A stretch of 64,000 nucleotides of DNA from Streptomonospora sp. PA3 (GTDB lineage: Bacteria > Actinomycetota > Actinomycetes > Streptosporangiales > Streptosporangiaceae), in contig NZ_VTZW01000003.1 in the NCBI RefSeq assembly GCF_009728995.1, forward strand, positions 222,341 to 286,340, read 5' to 3'. This document shows, piece after piece, positions 25,326 through 32,923 of this stretch (its first letter is position 1; each line of letters begins with the position of its first letter). The translations under genes and the position numbers were made by a program. The notes below the pieces were generated by a model that worked only from the letters and a program-made list of their open reading frames with translations, ran no database searches and was not told the origin of the DNA.

Positions 25326-27431
25326 ATGGACCCGGACCGCGTGCTGGAGGGGCTCGACCCCGAACAACTGGAGGCGGCGCGCGCCCTGCGCGGACCCGTG
25401 TGCATCCTGGCCGGAGCCGGCACCGGGAAGACCCGCGCCATCACGCACCGCATCGCCCACGCGGTCGCCGGCGGAGTCGTCACCGAGCAGCAGGTCCTGG
25501 CGGTGACCTTCACCACCCGCGCCGCCGGCGAGATGCGCGGCCGGCTGCGGTCGCTGGGCGCGCCCCGGGTCCAGGCGCGCACCTTCCACTCCGCGGCCGT
25601 GCGCCAGCTCTCCTACTTCTGGCCCCAGGCGATCGGCGGACCGATGCCCACGCTCATCGAGAGCAAGATCCAGGAGGTCGCCCGCGCCGCCCATGCCTGC
25701 GGCCTGCAGCTCGACCGTACCGGGCTGCGCGACCTCGCCGGAGAGATCGAGTGGTCCAAGGCCACCCAGGTGCGCCCGGCCGACTACGAGAAGTCCATCG
25801 CCAAGGCCGGCCGCACCGCCCCCATGCCCGTCCACGACGTCGCCCGCGTCTACGAGGCCTACGAGGAGCAGTGCCGCGACCGCAACCTGCTCGACTTCGA
25901 GTCGATGCTGGAGCTGACCGCGGCCATGATCGCCGACCACCCGCGCATCGCCGAGCGCGTCCGCGACCAGTACCGCTACTTCGTCGTCGACGAGTTCCAG
26001 GACGTCAACCCGCTGCAGAAGCTGCTGCTGGACGCCTGGCTGGGCGACCGCGACGACATCTGCGTGGTGGGCGACCCCAACCAGACCATCTACTCCTTCG
26101 CCGGAGCCACCCCCGGCTACCTCACCGGCTTCTCCGCCGCCTACCCCCACGCCACGGTCGTGCGCCTGGTCCGCGATTACCGGTCCACCCCGCAGGTGGT
26201 GCGCGTCGCCAACGGTGCGCTCAAGCACGCCCGCGGGCCGGCCGCCGAGCACCGGCTGGAACTCGTCGCCCAGCGCCCCGACGGCCCCGACCCCCTCTAC
26301 ACCGAGTACGACGACGAGCCCGCCGAGGCCACCTCCGTGGCCCGCAAGATCGGTGCGCTGATCGACGCCGGCACCCCCGCCCGCGAGATCGCGGTGCTGT
26401 TCCGCACCAACGCGCAGTCGGCGGCCTACGAGCAGGCCCTCTCCGACGCCGGCGTCGCCTACACCGTGCGCGGTGCCACCCGCTTCTTCGAGCGCCCCGA
26501 GATCAAACAGGCCGTCCACACCCTGCGCGGCGCGCGCCAGGGCGCCGGCTCCGACCCCCTCGTGCGGACCGTGCGGGACATCCTCGCCCCCCTCGGGCTG
26601 ACCCCCGAGCCGCCCGAGGGCCGCCAGGCGCGCGAGCGGTGGGAGTCGCTGGCGGCGCTGGCCCAGCTCGCCGAGGACGTCGCCGCCGCGCGGCCCGGCG
26701 CCACCATGGAGGACTTCGCCGAGGAGCTCGACGCGCGGGTGGCCACCGAGCACGCCCCCGAGTACGAGGGGGTCACCCTGGCCTCCCTGCACTCGGCCAA
26801 GGGGCTCGAATGGGACGCGGTGTTCCTGGTGGGGCTCACCGAAGGGCTGATGCCCATCGTCTTCGCCGAGTCGCCCGACCAGATCGAGGAGGAGCGCAGG
26901 CTGTTCTACGTCGGCGTCACCCGCGCCCGCGAGCACCTGTCGCTGTCGTGGTCGCTGGCCCGCTCGCCCGGCGGCCGCAAGAGCCGTAAGCCCTCGCGCT
27001 TCCTCGACGGCCTGCGCCCGGCCTCGCCGTCGCTGGCGGGCCGCGACAACCGCAGGCAGGCGCGCCTGGTGCAGTGCCGGATCTGCGGGAACACCCTCAC
27101 CGAGGCCGCCGAGCGCAAGCTCGCGCGCTGCCGGGACTGCCCGGCCGAATACGACGAGGAGCTGCTGGACCGGCTCAAGGCGTGGCGTCGCGGCGTGGCC
27201 GAGGAGCAGAAGATCCCGGCCTATGTCGTCTTCACCGACGCCACCCTGCAGGCCATCGCCGAACACGTGCCCGCCGACAAGACCCGGCTCTCCCGCATAT
27301 CCGGCGTGGGTGCGGTCAAGCTGGAGCGCTACGGTGATGCGGTGCTGGCCCTGTGCGCAGGCGAGGAGCCCGCCGCCGACGATCGAGGAGGAGAGCCCCA
27401 TGGGGGACGGACGCAGCAGCAGACCGGCTGA
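25326..27431 (+). CDS. uvrD2: ATP-dependent DNA helicase UvrD2
   Basis: 701 residues, ATG with GGAGG 7 nt upstream. SF1A helicase motifs: LAGAGTGKTRAI (about 30-41), FTTRAAGEMRGR, VVDEFQDVNPLQ (about 220), GDPNQTIYSFAGA, LVRDYRSTPQVV, SLHSAKGLEWDAVFLVG (about 490), FYVGVTRARE (about 535). A tetra-Cys knot CRICGN ... CRDC (about 582-605) links to a C-terminal HRDC domain (VVFTDATLQAIAEHVP ... ISGVGAVKLERYGDAVL). Cys knot plus HRDC is the known layout of mycobacterial UvrD2, a 3'-5' helicase required for viability there. The 3' end overlaps the tesB start by 32 nt. Confidence 0.95.
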   Translation: MDPDRVLEGLDPEQLEAARALRGPVCILAGAGTGKTRAITHRIAHAVAGGVVTEQQVLAVTFTTRAAGEMRGRLRSLGAPRVQARTFHSAAVRQLSYFWPQAIGGPMPTLIESKIQEVARAAHACGLQLDRTGLRDLAGEIEWSKATQVRPADYEKSIAKAGRTAPMPVHDVARVYEAYEEQCRDRNLLDFESMLELTAAMIADHPRIAERVRDQYRYFVVDEFQDVNPLQKLLLDAWLGDRDDICVVGDPNQTIYSFAGATPGYLTGFSAAYPHATVVRLVRDYRSTPQVVRVANGALKHARGPAAEHRLELVAQRPDGPDPLYTEYDDEPAEATSVARKIGALIDAGTPAREIAVLFRTNAQSAAYEQALSDAGVAYTVRGATRFFERPEIKQAVHTLRGARQGAGSDPLVRTVRDILAPLGLTPEPPEGRQARERWESLAALAQLAEDVAAARPGATMEDFAEELDARVATEHAPEYEGVTLASLHSAKGLEWDAVFLVGLTEGLMPIVFAESPDQIEEERRLFYVGVTRAREHLSLSWSLARSPGGRKSRKPSRFLDGLRPASPSLAGRDNRRQARLVQCRICGNTLTEAAERKLARCRDCPAEYDEELLDRLKAWRRGVAEEQKIPAYVVFTDATLQAIAEHVPADKTRLSRISGVGAVKLERYGDAVLALCAGEEPAADDRGGEPHGGRTQQQTG

Positions 27432-28341
27432 CACCGCCGATCCGCCGGCCCGGTCCGACGCGCCCGAGGAGCCCGGCCGCTCGGCGCAGACGGTCGCCGG
27501 ACTGCTCGACATCCTCGACCTCGAGCGCATCGAGGACAACATCTACCGCGGCCGCAGCCCCGACGGCGGTCCGCAGCGCGTCTTCGGCGGCCAGGTCGCC
27601 GGCCAGGCCCTGGTCGCCGCCGGCCGCACGGTCCCCGAGGAGCGCCGCGTGCACTCCCTGCACGCCTACTTCATCCGCCCGGGCGATCCCGCGGTGCCCA
27701 TCGTCTACGACGTCGACCGGGTGCGCGACGGCCGCTCGTTCACCACCCGGCGCGTCACCGCGATCCAGCACGGCAAGGCGATCTTCACGCTCTCGGCGTC
27801 CTTCCACGCGGCCGAACCCGGCCTGGAGCACCGGGTGGCCATGCCCGAGGCGCCCGCACCCGAGGAACTGCCGACCATGCGCGACCGGCTGCACCGGGCC
27901 TTCGGCCGGGTGCCGCGCTTCGCCAGCTGGCACCCGATCGAACTGCGCCCGGTGGGCCCGCTGTCCTTCGAGGTCGAGCGCGACCCCAGCCTCAGCACCA
28001 CCGACAACCTCGTCTGGCTGCGCGTGGGCGGCAACCTGCCCGACGACCCGATGCTGCACGTCTGCCTGATGACCTACGCCTCGGACATGACGCTGCTCGA
28101 CACCGTGCTGCTGAGCCACGGGCGCTCGTTCTCCGGGATCTCCATGGCCAGCCTCGACCACGCCATGTGGTTCCACCGCCCCTTCCGCGCCGACGAATGG
28201 CTGCTCTACGCCCAGGAGACCCCCACCGCCGGCGGAGCACGCGGCCTGGCGCGCGGCCTGGTGTTCACCCGCGAAGGCGATCTGGTGTGCTCGGTGGTCC
28301 AGGAAGGGCTGCTGCGCCTGGTCGAGCCCGAGGGTTCCTAG
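27400..28341 (+). CDS. tesB: acyl-CoA thioesterase II (TesB)
   Basis: 313 residues from the ATG at 27400, which follows GAGGAGGAGAGCCCC and lies inside the last codons of uvrD2; upstream in-frame starts would overlap uvrD2 much more. It has a double-hotdog fold: RVFGGQVAGQALVAAGRT (about 60-77), HSLHAYFIRPGD (about 85), DGRSFTTRRV, and in the second half LSHGRSFSGISMASLDHAMWFHRPFRADEWLLY with the Asp/His of the active-site helix. This is the typical TesB length and layout. Reaction: hydrolysis of medium/long-chain acyl-CoA in the cytosol. Coupled translation with uvrD2 is likely, though no functional link is known. Confidence 0.93.
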   Translation: MGDGRSSRPADTADPPARSDAPEEPGRSAQTVAGLLDILDLERIEDNIYRGRSPDGGPQRVFGGQVAGQALVAAGRTVPEERRVHSLHAYFIRPGDPAVPIVYDVDRVRDGRSFTTRRVTAIQHGKAIFTLSASFHAAEPGLEHRVAMPEAPAPEELPTMRDRLHRAFGRVPRFASWHPIELRPVGPLSFEVERDPSLSTTDNLVWLRVGGNLPDDPMLHVCLMTYASDMTLLDTVLLSHGRSFSGISMASLDHAMWFHRPFRADEWLLYAQETPTAGGARGLARGLVFTREGDLVCSVVQEGLLRLVEPEGS

Positions 28342-28483
28342 GGGCGCGTTCAGCGGTTCGGCCCGCGGGCCTGCGGATTCGCCGCGGCCGGCGGGCGGGG
28401 CCGCCGCCGTAGCCGGATTCCAACGCCGTCCGCATGCGGGCCATTCCCCGCCGCCGCTGGCCGAGTTCGGCCGAAACCCCTGG

Positions 28484-28524
28484 TCAAAAATAGGTTGCCG
28501 GTTTTCGTTGCGCCACTCTAGTCT
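28484..28524 (+). promoter_or_regulatory. whiB7 promoter with AT-rich upstream element
   Basis: TTGCCG (28495-28500), 18-nt spacer, TAGTCT (28519-28524). Directly before the -35 is the AT-rich TCAAAAATAGG (28484-28494), striking in this GC-rich DNA. WhiB7 is known to bind its own promoter through its AT-hook at AT-rich bases just upstream of the -35, so autoregulation is likely. The 28342-28480 stretch after tesB shows no gene. Confidence 0.6.
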
Positions 28525-28597
28525 TGACTGCGTCAGCGCCCGCGCAGGCTGCGGACGAAAGTCCGCCGGCCCGACTGTGAAGGAGGTGTCCCATCTG

Positions 28598-28879
28598 ATG
28601 ATCGTGAATTTGCAGCCCGGTCAGTTCGCCGTGTCCGGCGAGCCCGTCGCGATGTCCTGGGACACCCTGCGCAGCGGCGCCATGTGCGCTGAGCCGCAGC
28701 GGGGCGACTTCCAGGGCGTCCGGCGGAGCTCCGTGCGGACGCGCCGCGGAACGGGGATGGGGCACCGCTATGCCCGCCTCGCCTCCGGCGCGGATATCAG
28801 CCGACTGGAAACCGGATTCGCAGGAACCCCGCGCCTCAAGGGCGTAGTGGGGGAGTGTCCACGGGGCATTCCGGCCTAA
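28598..28879 (+). CDS. whiB7 leader upstream ORF (up to 93 codons)
   Basis: An open frame in the whiB7 leader, ATG at 28598 (or GTG at 28586) close to a very strong AAGGAGG at 28580-28586; the ATG is 11 nt from it. The peptide starts MIVNLQPGQFAVSGEPVAMS and later is Arg/Ser/Gly-rich, not like any known protein. Its stop (28877-28879) lies in the loop of a hairpin just before an intrinsic terminator. Published work on mycobacterial and Streptomyces whiB7/wblC shows that an upstream ORF and terminator make transcription depend on ribosome stalling; this ORF probably plays that part. Whether the peptide itself matters is unknown. Its first two thirds have biased third positions, the last third less so. 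Confidence 0.55.
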   Translation: MIVNLQPGQFAVSGEPVAMSWDTLRSGAMCAEPQRGDFQGVRRSSVRTRRGTGMGHRYARLASGADISRLETGFAGTPRLKGVVGECPRGIPA

Positions 28880-28906
28880 TACGACGGCCGGGTGTCTTCC
28901 CCGTGG
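28859..28906 (+). promoter_or_regulatory. possible antiterminator hairpin over the upstream-ORF stop codon
   Basis: CCACGGGG (28859-28866) can pair with CCCCGTGG (28899-28906) and CCGGCC (28871-28876) with GGCCGG (28886-28891), leaving the TAA stop codon in the loop. It shares only bases 28905-28906 with the terminator stem, so exclusion would be partial. A second CCACGGGG at 28964-28971 could compete for the same 3' arm. Confidence 0.45.
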
Positions 28907-28939
28907 CCGCGGACCCCACATCGGGGCCGCGGCCTTTTT
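28905..28939 (+). terminator. intrinsic terminator in the whiB7 leader
   Basis: GGCCGCGG-A-CCCC (28905-28917) pairs with GGGGCCGCGGCC (28923-28934): 12 pairs with one bulged A and a short loop, followed by TTTTT (28935-28939). It lies 25 nt after the upstream-ORF stop and 143 nt before the whiB7 ATG, which is the layout of an attenuator. Confidence 0.85.
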
Positions 28940-29082
28940 GATCCTCAGCGGAGAACGCCCCTTCCACGGGGCGGCACCGTCTCCGCCGAACGCATCGCAG
29001 GTCTTGGCCCCACCAGCCGGACAGCCGTCCGGCCGATGCAGACGCCAACCGCGTTCGACACCAATGATCAGGGAGGACACCG

Positions 29083-29361
29083 ATGCTTGCGTCGGTCCTG
29101 GAGACGTCGAGTTTCGGCGAGATAGAGATCCCCTGCAGGCAGGAGCCCGACCTCTTCTTCGCCGAGGCGCCGGCGGAGGTCGAGGCGGCCAAGGAAATCT
29201 GCCAGGACTGCCCGGTCCGCGAGCAGTGCCTGGCCGACGCCCTTGAGCGCCGGGAGCCGTGGGGAGTCTGGGGCGGTCAGCTGCTCGTCTCCGGCAAGGT
29301 CGTGCCGCGCAAGCGCCCGCGCGGCCGTCCCCGCAAGAACGCCGAGCCCGTGGCGGCCTGA
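29083..29361 (+). CDS. whiB7: transcriptional regulator WhiB7
   Basis: 92 residues, ATG with AGGGAGG 6 nt upstream. Four Cys for the 4Fe-4S cluster (Cys18, 40, 43, 49), the GVWGG turn (about residues 61-65) and a C-terminal AT-hook RPRGRPRKN define WhiB7 among the Wbl proteins. Known role: binds the main sigma factor and activates intrinsic antibiotic-resistance and translation-stress genes, including itself. It lies beside uvrD2/mrx1/nudC as Rv3197A does in M. tuberculosis. Regulation here is likely by the AT-hook-dependent promoter at 28.5 kb and the leader attenuator. Confidence 0.95.
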   Translation: MLASVLETSSFGEIEIPCRQEPDLFFAEAPAEVEAAKEICQDCPVREQCLADALERREPWGVWGGQLLVSGKVVPRKRPRGRPRKNAEPVAA

Positions 29362-29445
29362 GCCGCCGCAGACCGCGCCGCCGATCTCGCTATCCCTTCG
29401 ACCGCTTCGACACACACCGCACACTCCCCGAAAAGGACATCCGCG

Positions 29446-29604
29446 ATGCTTCTCTACGAACTCGTCAACCTGCAGCGCAACGTCGACGAACGCCGCGAGC
29501 GCCAGCGCCGCCTGCTGTCGGCCCGCCGCCTGCGCGCCGCGCAGCGCGAGCGCGAGCGCTCGGAGCGCCTTCTGATGGAATTACCGTGGTCGCGCCTATC
29601 CTGA
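29446..29604 (+). CDS. 52-residue Arg-rich small protein
   Basis: ATG with AAAAGGA about 9 nt upstream, 84 bp after whiB7 in the same direction; stop TGA at 29602. The product starts MLLYELVNLQRNVDERRERQ and is almost wholly Arg/Glu/Leu/Ala, predicted as one amphipathic, strongly basic helix, possibly coiled coil, ending LPWSRLS. Codons have the expected high GC third positions. No family is recognised. Given its place it may be cotranscribed with whiB7 in translation stress; that is a guess. The next element is the palindromic repeat at 29663. Confidence 0.6.
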   Translation: MLLYELVNLQRNVDERRERQRRLLSARRLRAAQRERERSERLLMELPWSRLS

Positions 29605-29662
29605 CGTGACCTGCCGCGCCCCGTACACCCGCGGGAAAGCCCGAGCGGGTGTCCGGGGCGCT

Positions 29663-29951
29663 CTACGTCGTGTTTAAGAGGCCGGTCACCACAGGGGTTG
29701 CGGCAATGGGGCTGCGATGCGCGAAGCGCTGTGGGCCGGCTTGCCGCCGAGCGCACGGCGCACTTTTGCGCCGGAGGCCCGCCCCCGGTGGTGCGGCTCC
29801 ACCTGGGAAGAACCGCGTGCGCTCGGCGGCAAGCTGCGAGCGCGCTACGCGAAACGCGCCCATTGCCGCAGCCTCGGTGGTGCGGGCTTTCCTGCGGTTC
29901 CCGGTAGGTTCCTGGAGAGCGGCGCCTCCGCCGTTCTCAAACACGGCCTGA
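29663..29951 (+). repeat. nested palindromic MITE-like element, copy A (29605-30178 otherwise empty)
   Basis: Ends: CTACGTCGTGTTTAAGAGG at left and, reversed, CTCAGGCCGTGTTTGAGAA at right. Outer arms GCGGCAATGGG (29700) / CCCATTGCCGC (29859); inner perfect 18-bp arms CTTGCCGCCGAGCGCACG (29740) / CGTGCGCTCGGCGGCAAG (29816); loop holds CCCCCGGTGGTGCGGCTCCA. Unlike the other copies it lies between genes in the same direction. From 29952 to 30178 I see only a probable promoter for the next gene. Confidence 0.88.
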
Positions 29952-30178
29952 GCGCCCCGCACGCCCGCGGAGAAATGGCGCTGAGCACGGGCCCGCCCCG
30001 GTCCGCTGTGGCCACAACCGGACAGTGCGCATGCCGCGGCAAGGCGCCCAGGTCGCTGCGGATCGCGGTGTTCGCCCGGTCGGCGACGGCGGCGCAGACG
30101 GGACCACACTTCCGATAAGGAGCAAAAAGTCACAACACGGCCCTGTGGTGCCCGTCTCGTCTGAGCTACCGTGAAGCT

Positions 30179-30769
30179 GTGCCTCAGAACACCAAGGTCG
30201 AGGTACGCCGAAGTCCCCGCCGGCGGCGAACGGTGTCGGCCTACCGCGACGGGGACAAGACGGTGGTCCTCGTTCCCGCCACGTTCTCCCGCGCCGAAGA
30301 GAAGCGCTGGGTCGATCGCATGCTGGAGCGCCTTGAGGCACGCGAAGGGCGCCGCCGCCCCGACGACGAATCGCTGCACTCCCGCGCACTCGACCTCGCC
30401 GACCGCTATCTCGAAGGCCTCGCCCAACCCACCAGCGTGCGCTGGGTCGACAACCAGCAGACCCGCTGGGGCTCCTGCACCCCCGAAAACGGCTCCATCC
30501 GGCTGTCCCGTCGGCTTTCGGGCATGCCCGCCTGGGTCGTCGACTACGTCCTGCTGCACGAGCTGGTGCACCTGATCATCCCGCACCACGGCCAGGAGTT
30601 CTGGGACCTGGTGCACCGCTATCCCAAGGCCGAGCGGGCCCGCGGCTACCTTGAGGGCGTCAGCGCCGCGCCGCGGCTCGACGCCGGCCACAGCGGCGAC
30701 GTCGGCGAGGACGAGGACGACATCGAGGGCGATCTCGGTGCCGACCTCGACCGCTCCGACAGCGCCTGA
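30179..30769 (+). CDS. SprT/YgjP-like zinc metallopeptidase
   Basis: 196 residues. The core shows VRWVDNQQTRWGSCTPENGSIRLS (WGSC signature, about 100), then VVDYVLLHELVHLIIPHHGQEFW, with HELVH (about 127) and a third His ligand in HHGQEFW. This matches the M48-like/DUF45 (YgjP) metallopeptidase family. The tail is a run of Asp/Glu/Gly. Start GTG at 30179: no RBS, but TACCGT sits 6 nt upstream with TGTGGT 18 nt further, so a leaderless message is likely. In mycobacteria a gene of this family is found near uvrD2/whiB7. Substrate not known. Confidence 0.88.
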   Translation: MPQNTKVEVRRSPRRRRTVSAYRDGDKTVVLVPATFSRAEEKRWVDRMLERLEAREGRRRPDDESLHSRALDLADRYLEGLAQPTSVRWVDNQQTRWGSCTPENGSIRLSRRLSGMPAWVVDYVLLHELVHLIIPHHGQEFWDLVHRYPKAERARGYLEGVSAAPRLDAGHSGDVGEDEDDIEGDLGADLDRSDSA

Positions 30770-30801
30770 CCCCCCGACCGGGGAAGCGCCCTCTGCCGGA
30801 G

Positions 30802-31401
30802 TCAGCGCCCGAACGGGCGCGGAAGCGGTGCCGGCTCCCGTTCCGATACCCGGCGCGCGGCACGGGCCGCCGCGCCGACCAGGAGGCGGCAGGCCTCATC
30901 GCTGGGTTCGGGCAGGTCCTCGACCGCGAACCACCCCAGATCGGCGGACTCGGCGGCGTCGATGGACAGCGCCGCCGCGGGATCGGCCGCCACCACCGCG
31001 TACTGCACGTCCAGGTGCCAAGTGCCGCCGCAGCAGCCCACCCGGTGGCGGTCGAGCCGCACCGGCCCCGGCAGCAGCCGCAGGCCCGCCAGCCCCGACT
31101 CCTCGGCGGCCTCGCGCAGCGCCGCGCCGCCCAGCGAAGCGTCACCGTCCTCGCAGTGGCCGCCCGTCTGCAGCCACTTGCCGATCTTGCGGTGCAGGGT
31201 CAGCACCACCCGGGTGCCGCCCGGGTCGACCACGGCGGCGCTGGCCGTCAGGTGCCCGGCCGCGCAGGTGCGCGAGCAGGCGTCGGGATGGCGGTCCAGG
31301 TGCTCCAGGTAGCTGCGGCGCAGGCGGTCCTGGTCGGGGTCGGGGGCGTTCCAGGCGGCGAGTTCGGCGCGGGCGCGGCCGTGCAGCTCGGACAGGGTCA
31401 C
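30802..31401 (-). CDS. Nudix hydrolase
   Basis: 199 residues. Nudix box GGHCEDGDASLGGAALREAAEESGL (about 79-103) with the REAAEE metal-binding helix. Other fold parts: HLTASAAVVDPGGTRVVLTLH before the box and WHLDVQYAVVA after it. The box starts GGHCE in place of the GGHxE/GGGxE variants, which is allowed. The N-terminal ~50 residues are helical. The GTG/ATG start overlaps the end of the Zincin_2 gene by 4 nt, so the two are one transcription unit. Substrate (nucleotide sugar, dinucleotide, damaged NTP) cannot be told. Confidence 0.88.
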   Translation of the reverse strand: MTLSELHGRARAELAAWNAPDPDQDRLRRSYLEHLDRHPDACSRTCAAGHLTASAAVVDPGGTRVVLTLHRKIGKWLQTGGHCEDGDASLGGAALREAAEESGLAGLRLLPGPVRLDRHRVGCCGGTWHLDVQYAVVAADPAAALSIDAAESADLGWFAVEDLPEPSDEACRLLVGAAARAARRVSEREPAPLPRPFGR

Positions 31402-32861
31402 GCGGAGCCCTCGCCGGATCCCGTGCCGCGGTCGTCGCCCCGGTCCCCGCCCTCAGGGCCGCCCCGGTCGCCGCGGTCGTCCCCGCCGGCGGGCTCGCCG
31501 CCACCGGATGCGTCCTCGGTGAACTGGCTGATGTCGATCTCGTCGGCCGCGGACTCCCCGCGGCCGTGCACGAACGCCTCGGGATCGTCCAGGTCCTCGC
31601 CCGAGGGCATCAGGTCCGGGTGCTCCCACACGGCGTCGCGGCCCTCGATCCCGCGGGCCTCCTCCAGCGCGGTCCACAGCGCCGCGGCCTCGCGCAGCCG
31701 GCGCGGCCGCAGCTCAAGCCCCACCAGGGTGGCGAAGGTGTGCTCGGCCGGCCCGCCGGTGGCCCGGCGGCGCCGGGTGGCCTCGGCCAGCGCGGCCGAC
31801 TGCGGCAGCCGCTCGGCGACCGCGGAGTCGACCACCACCGACAGCCAGCCCTCCACCAGCGCCAGCGTGGTCTCCAGGCGCGCCAGCGACGCCTTCTGCT
31901 GCGGGGTGTCCTGCGGCTGGAACAGGCCCTCGCCCTCGCTGCCCGAGAGCGCCTCCTGCAGCGCCTCGGGGTTGGCGATGTCGATCTGGCCGAGCTTCTC
32001 CTCCAGCCCGCTCATGTCGAAGGACATGCCCCGCGCGTACTCCTCGACCAGGCTGAACACGTGCGCGCGCAGCCACGGCACGTGCCCGAACAGCCGGTGC
32101 AGCGCGGCCTCGCGCGCGGCCAGGTAGAGCCGGATCTCGTCCTCGGGGATGCCCAGGCCCTCGCCGAAGGCCGCCACGCCGTCGGGAAGCAGCGCCGCGG
32201 TGCCCTCGCCGGCCAGCGGCAGCCCCACGTCGGTGGAGCCCACCACTTCGCCGGCCAGCTCGCCGATGGCCTGGCCGGCCTGCTGGCCCACGAGCATGCC
32301 GCCCATCTGGCGGACCATGCCCATCAGCGGGCCCGCCATCGACTGCATCTCCTCGGGCAGGTTCTGGCCCATGGACTCCACCAGCCGGCCGGTCAGCGGC
32401 TCGCACAGCTTCGACCAGGTGGGCATGGTCTTCTCGACCCACTCCGACCGGCTCCAGGCCTGCATGGTCTGCACGCCGGACGGCAGCGTCGTGGCCTCGT
32501 TGGTCCACAGGTCGGCCAGCCGCAGGGCCTCCTGCACCTTGGCGTAGTCGTGCGCGCCGACGCTGGAGTCGCCCTTCTGCGACACGGCGTGGCGCGCGAT
32601 GTTCTTGGCCATGTCCCAGTTCACCGAACCGGAGGAGGACTGCTGCTCCCCGGGCGAGGACTGCGCCGCCATCATGTCGGCGAACTGGCGCAGCATCTGC
32701 GCCATCTGCTGGGGGTCGCCGAAGGGGAAGCCGCCGGGCATACCCGGTTCGCCACCGCCTGGGCCGCCGCTGCCGGCGCCCGAGCCGGAGTCGCCCGATC
32801 GGCGCCCGGACTCGTCGTCGGGGTCGTTCGGCATGCTGAAACCAAAAGGCAGGTCGCTCAC
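31398..32861 (-). CDS. Zincin_2-family protein (DUF2342; putative metalloprotease)
   Basis: 487 residues. An acidic/Gly-rich N-terminal 60 residues is followed by a Met/Gln-rich helix (DPQQMAQMLRQFADMMAAQ) and a large helical body: LMGMVRQMGGMLVGQQAGQA, HRLFGHVPWLRAHVFSLVEEYARG (about 250-273), LETTLALVEGWLSVVVDSAV (about 330-349). These match the actinobacterial family annotated as zincin-like metallopeptidase/F420-biosynthesis-associated. No HExxH is seen in it, so peptidase activity is not shown by the sequence. Homologs stand beside the YlbL-type protease and UPF0182 genes in mycobacteria (Rv3195-Rv3193c), as here. Confidence 0.85.
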   Translation of the reverse strand: MSDLPFGFSMPNDPDDESGRRSGDSGSGAGSGGPGGGEPGMPGGFPFGDPQQMAQMLRQFADMMAAQSSPGEQQSSSGSVNWDMAKNIARHAVSQKGDSSVGAHDYAKVQEALRLADLWTNEATTLPSGVQTMQAWSRSEWVEKTMPTWSKLCEPLTGRLVESMGQNLPEEMQSMAGPLMGMVRQMGGMLVGQQAGQAIGELAGEVVGSTDVGLPLAGEGTAALLPDGVAAFGEGLGIPEDEIRLYLAAREAALHRLFGHVPWLRAHVFSLVEEYARGMSFDMSGLEEKLGQIDIANPEALQEALSGSEGEGLFQPQDTPQQKASLARLETTLALVEGWLSVVVDSAVAERLPQSAALAEATRRRRATGGPAEHTFATLVGLELRPRRLREAAALWTALEEARGIEGRDAVWEHPDLMPSGEDLDDPEAFVHGRGESAADEIDISQFTEDASGGGEPAGGDDRGDRGGPEGGDRGDDRGTGSGEGSA

Positions 32862-32923
32862 GATTAGACCTCAGGCAGGATTAGGTTTGTCTCCACTGTC
32901 ACGTTAGCTGGGAGCCGCCCGGA

